A stretch of 64,000 nucleotides of DNA from Lantana camara (taxonomy: Eukaryota > Streptophyta > Magnoliopsida > Lamiales > Verbenaceae): the NCBI GenBank assembly GCA_037501455.1, contig CM074858.1, forward strand, positions 88,944,501 to 89,008,500. Direction: 5' to 3'. A program made the position numbers and the translations under genes. This document shows, piece after piece, positions 60,391 to 64,000 of this stretch (position 1 is its first letter; each line of letters opens with the position of its first letter). The notes beneath the pieces were generated by a model that was not told the DNA's origin, ran no database searches, and worked only from the letters and a program-made list of their open reading frames with translations.

Positions 60391-60655
60391 CATCCCACAC
60401 CGTTTTTCGTGCAAAATTTTTCAGAAATATTTTCGTCTCGATTCGGAAATCAAAATCGCGATTTTAATAAATCTAAAATAAAATGATTTTAAATTTTTTT
60501 TCAGAAAACGATTTTCTCAATTTATCAGGAAACCTCTCAAATTCAAAAGCTCAGATTACAAAACAAATTCAAGAATACTTAACTGTAACTCAGGTTCAAG
60601 AATTTCTACCAAATTCGTATTACGAAGCCGAATCAGGAATAAGCGTTACAAGGTG

Positions 60656-60667
60656 GCTTTGATACCA
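60656..60667 (-). other. Primer binding site of copia C (tRNA-iMet, one mismatch)
   Basis: The minus strand reads TGGTATCAAAGC two bases from the LTR boundary at 60670. Confidence 0.85.
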
Positions 60668-60669
60668 CT

Positions 60670-62658
60670 TCTTGGAAAATACGGAATAGAAACACAGCGG
60701 AAATTTAAAATTTTTCCCAACTAAGCAAGATCGGAACTCGTAATTCCTATTCCCAAATTCGTAGGGATTCAAGAACTTACAAGAATCGACACTTTCTTGA
60801 CACGTTTTGAGACGCCCTCAAACGCGCTTCATGCGGTAATGGCAACCTCGTCCCTCGAAAGATTCTTTCTACTAGATTCCAAAGTAGGTTTCCTCTAGTG
60901 TAATAATCCACACCAACCTAGATACAAATGATGTCAGGGAAAGTGCTAGCAATATAACATATGTAAAGAAAGAAACATAAAACGAGAAGAAAGAGAGCAA
61001 GAGAATTATCCCCAATTCTTGAATCCATGAAGATTGGGCGTGATCCCCTTGATCACGCGTAGGGCGAAAACTCACGCCCCAAGCCCCTATTTATAAGTAG
61101 GGTTCGAACACCCCTTTTTCTAGTTGGAATCGGATGACAACTTTGACTTTTCTTCTATTTTCTTTTCCTCCAAGAAATAGGAATCTTATTCAAAATAAGA
61201 CTTTCTATTTCTTCCAGAAAAAGAGTTCCTAATTAATATTAGGAATATTAATTATTCAAATAATAATTAATATCTTATTCTCATAATATTTATTCTAATC
61301 ATATTAAAATTAATATTCACTAGAATAATAAATAGAAGATATTTATTTATTTATTTATTCTAATCAAATTAGAACAACTAAATAATTAAATACTTAGAAT
61401 TAATTCTCTTAATTAATTCCATGAAGGGCTTTAGAATTAATTCTCTAATTAATTCCAATGAGCTAAAATTAATTCTCCAATTAATTTTATTTCGTTCATA
61501 TAATTAATTCTCTAATTAATTATATTTGGGCTTTATAATTAATTCTCTAATTAATTAACATGTGGTCCAATTTCACAATTGGACCACACGCCCAAACTCG
61601 AGTTCACGTGCCACACGTGTATATTTACACGTGTGGTCTCGTTTTGATCAACTACTTGATCTTTCTTTCAGTACCCTTTGTACCCCGCCATTTGTGTGTG
61701 ACCCCTAGGTTCATTTTCAGTTAGCAGCGAGACTAATCCGCATTATTAGCTCACAGATCATACAATCATAATCTAGCGACAGCTGTATGACCCCTACTCG
61801 AACAATGAATATATATTCGAAAGAACCCTTCAATCAATGATAGCTGTGAGGTACGATCCTCCTACCAACCCATCTCTCGATTAAGATCTAGGGCATGGGA
61901 ATAATGTGAGCCCTACTAATCTCAATCTTAAAGCTAAATCTGTTTCATATCCATTTGATCTCAATCCAAGAAACCCTTTACTTGATGTCTTGATCCACTA
62001 CCTCGGCCGAGGGTTTAAGATGGCGTATGAACGACTTATGCAATGAGAGATCTTCTTGCATTACAGCAAGTGTAGGTCCTTTGTTGATTCTCATATGCTT
62101 CCATGAGCCACTTGTGCAGCCCCAGCATAAGCTTTGAATCAGTTGTCTAAGGCGACACCCTTTAAAGCTTATACCTAAGCCTACAGAGTTAGCCCACAAA
62201 GCATCAATGGAATCTCAAGTCAAAGGATTAATTTACTCACGCCATTGACCTGCGAGATATTTCCTAATCTGGAAGTTTCTATTTCTAGGTATAGAAACTT
62301 CCTTTCCCATTTAGGAATCTTCTCACGCAGGACACCTCAGTGTACCCGTTTTTCACAACGAGCACCCTCATGTATTGCGTACGCATCAGCTATGCACTTT
62401 ACACCCCATGAAACAGGATGATCCTTCTTAAGGACGCAATCCCACGAGCAAGTCTCAATCGAGCAAAATCAACACTCCCACTATTTGTTGGACTCATCGA
62501 TTTGGAGTGATTTCTAATCCGGCCTTGAGTTAGGGCTTGTTTCATCTGTCATTCACCTAATGGCAAAGTCCCTAACAACCTTATGGATTAGGGGAGTTCT
62601 AATACATGCGCACGTAATAGAAACATACAAAACACGTATTGGCATATAAAGAAGTGTT
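60670..62658 (-). mobile_element. 5' LTR of copia C, interrupted at 62659
   Basis: Aligns with 37558-41062 (less insertion D) until 62658, where another LTR begins; about 130 bases of its outer end lie beyond the window. TATAAATA is on the minus strand at 61088-61095. The minisatellite at 61396-61560 has five units against six in the other LTR. Confidence 0.9.
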
Positions 62659-64000
62659 TGTTGGAAAACATGAAAGACTGCGCAGCGAAAGTTTAAAAAT
62701 TTTTCCACAAGTTTAATCGTTGTCTTGCAGTTTTCGTACTTTAACGTTGGGAATAACAAGAAACTCAGTTTAATTGAATCTTTCTTGTGATGTTTTTACC
62801 GCCTAACAAACATCCTTCAAGCGGAAACTCCCTCGAACGGTCCTTCGAATTAGTCTCCAAAGTAGAAGGCCTCCAAAGCGTATCCACAGTAGTCCTAGAA
62901 CACGACCAAGCAAGTAAGAATGCTAGTTCTATAGCTTGTGTTAATGGCTAGGGTTTTGCTTTGAAAACTTTTCTTTTATTTTTCTCAAAAACTTAACACT
63001 TCGTGAGTCTTGGTCTAAAGAATAAGAGAAGCACCATCCCTAGTATTTATACTGGGTTGGTTTGAACCCCAGGGTTTCCAAGAACCAATTGGATTGTTTT
63101 CTTGCTCACTAATTAACTAATTTAATTGTTGATTTAATTGGAAAAAGTAAGTTCTCAACTTGTTCTCCAAGTCTTGCAAGAATATTCTTCTCTCTCCTAC
63201 AATAGGAAGTTGGACTTTTCAACTTTCTTAAAGTTAAAAGTCAATGTTCAATAAATAAATTAATTTCCAATTAATTATTTATTGGAATAAGTTTATTTGA
63301 GAATAGTCTTAACAATTAATTCAAAATTAATTAAAAGACTAAAATTAATTAATTACAATTTAATTAATTAATTCTAGAAAAGAATTCACATATGAAGCAA
63401 ACACACGTCCAAAGACAAGTGCATGCCACGTGTACACGACACGTGGTAGTCACGTGTCTTTGACACGTGGCAATGCCCACGTGTTTTGCTCCATTTTGAT
63501 CAACTATTTTGATCCTCTGTTAATCATATTAACATCCTGCCATAACCCTCGTGTTCTGGCATTTGTGTGTGACCCTTTAGGTTTATTATTCGGTTAGCAG
63601 TGACAACAATTAATTGATTCCCTAATTAATTAATTACTTCACAGATCACACTACCGTGATATAGCAATGGGCGTGTGACCCCTAGCCGAATAACGAAATG
63701 AATCGAGGAACCTTTCAGTCAATGACAATCAGTGAAATACGATCCTCCTACAACTCCATCACTCAATCAAGAACTAAGGCATGGGAATATTCTCAGAGCC
63801 CAAATATTCTTGATCTTTAAAGTTAAGTTAGTTTCATATCCATTTCGATCTCAATCCTAGAAAATCCCATTTTCTAGATGTCTTGATCTTTGATCCACCT
63901 TGGCCAAGGGTTTAATTTCTAATGGACTACGAACAACTCAACTAGTAAGAGATCATTCTTGTTCTTAACAAGTGTAGGTCCTTTGTTGATTCTACTAATT
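62659..64000 (-). mobile_element. Third copia LTR type, cut by window end
   Basis: The + strand starts TGTTGGAAAACATG, the reverse complement of a copia LTR end. A TATAAATA box is on the minus strand at 63044-63051, CACGTG boxes at about 63402-63485, and stretches such as GATCCTCCTAC and the CTTGGCCAAGGG region (about 63738-63912) are shared with the other copia LTRs. The expected TSD is GTGTT (62654-62658). Whether it is a solo LTR or the edge of an element cannot be seen. Confidence 0.8.

Larger units (their letters stand above)
58392..60655 (-). other. Untranslated leader of copia C
   Basis: Same layout as the A and B leaders: four-copy motif (58595-58893), AT-rich conserved stretches including the reverse complement of TATGCCCCGTGTATTTGTC (about 59475-59495), and a GC-rich island (about 59998-60390). 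No conserved coding. Confidence 0.82.
37558..62658 (-). mobile_element. Ty1/copia element C, interrupted by three later insertions
   Basis: Minus-strand copia element: 3' LTR 37558-41062 (containing gypsy remnant D), internal region 41063-43575 plus 57658-60669, PBS 60656-60667, and 5' LTR from 60670, which is itself cut at 62659 by another copia LTR. It inserted in the 5' LTR of gypsy E. The expected TSD is CCCCG (37553-37557), with its partner outside the window. It belongs to the same copia family as A and B but to a different LTR subfamily. Confidence 0.9.

Noticed and set aside
59960..60481. Two 146-147 codon minus-strand frames and a plus-strand frame in the C leader
   Set aside because: Product of the tandem GC-rich repeat; repeat translation, no recognisable protein, opposite-strand frames equally long.
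1..64000. tRNA genes, suggested by the recurring TGGTATCAGAGC strings
   Set aside because: These are primer binding sites next to LTRs, only complementary to a tRNA 3' end. No cloverleaf surrounds them.

Overview
This window is plant repeat DNA, very probably from a flowering plant and possibly a eudicot; nothing in it fixes the species. I find no host gene, no RNA gene and no prokaryotic feature. Almost every base belongs to LTR retrotransposons of two superfamilies, Ty1/copia and Ty3/gypsy, stacked inside one another. The calls rest on protein motifs, tRNA-iMet primer binding sites (TGGTATCAGAGC and variants), polypurine tracts, TG...CA-type LTR ends and 5-bp target site duplications (TSDs) read directly at the junctions.

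Left half (1-24103, + strand host). A decayed copia element (A) enters the window in its untranslated leader. It runs through gag (from 1999), protease, integrase, reverse transcriptase (RT) and RNase H to a 3' LTR that ends at 23802. Five later events cut it up: a solo copia LTR (4224-6151, TSD GATAC), a solo Tekay-like gypsy LTR (6552-9914, TSD TGCCA), a second solo copia LTR (10227-12286, TSD ATCCT), a small deletion that removed its polypurine tract (about 13150), and a nearly complete minus-strand Tekay-type gypsy element F (13999-23450) inside its 3' LTR. Element A itself sits in the 3' end of another gypsy LTR (23803-24103).

Middle (24104-31778). This is a decayed minus-strand gypsy element of Tat/Ogre type. 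Protease, RT, RNase H and integrase remnants lie on the minus strand (31604 down to 27924). Beyond pol, on the opposite strand (about 24850-27440), are remnants of an extra gene resembling the antisense 'putative gypsy type transposon' ORF carried by some Tat elements.

Right half (31779-64000). A pol-poor minus-strand Tekay-like element (E) begins at 31779. Its 5' LTR is interrupted at 37558 by a minus-strand copia element (C). C carries a deleted gypsy remnant (D, 39228-40598, TSD TTTCC) in its 3' LTR. In its gag/protease region it carries a younger plus-strand copia element (B, 43576-57652). B in turn holds a 4.1-kb solo gypsy LTR (50425-54516, TSD GTGAC) in its RT gene. C's 5' LTR is interrupted at 62659 by a third kind of copia LTR that runs off the window.

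The genes are retrotransposon gag-pol genes, and none is complete. The most intact are B's gag-protease frame (47761-49077) and its RT/RNase H half (54522-55664), and F's single gag-pol frame (21267 down to 16843, seven in-frame stops and two compensating frameshifts). The less expected signals are non-coding: a motif repeated four times in the copia leader and kept in all three leaders seen; a GC-rich hairpin-prone leader island; clusters of CACGTG boxes and a TATA-plus-18-bp-palindrome in copia LTRs; arrays of GAACGGCCGTTC-like palindromes in two gypsy LTRs; and an LTR pair in B that is identical over its first 1.17 kb but about 2.7% different over the rest.
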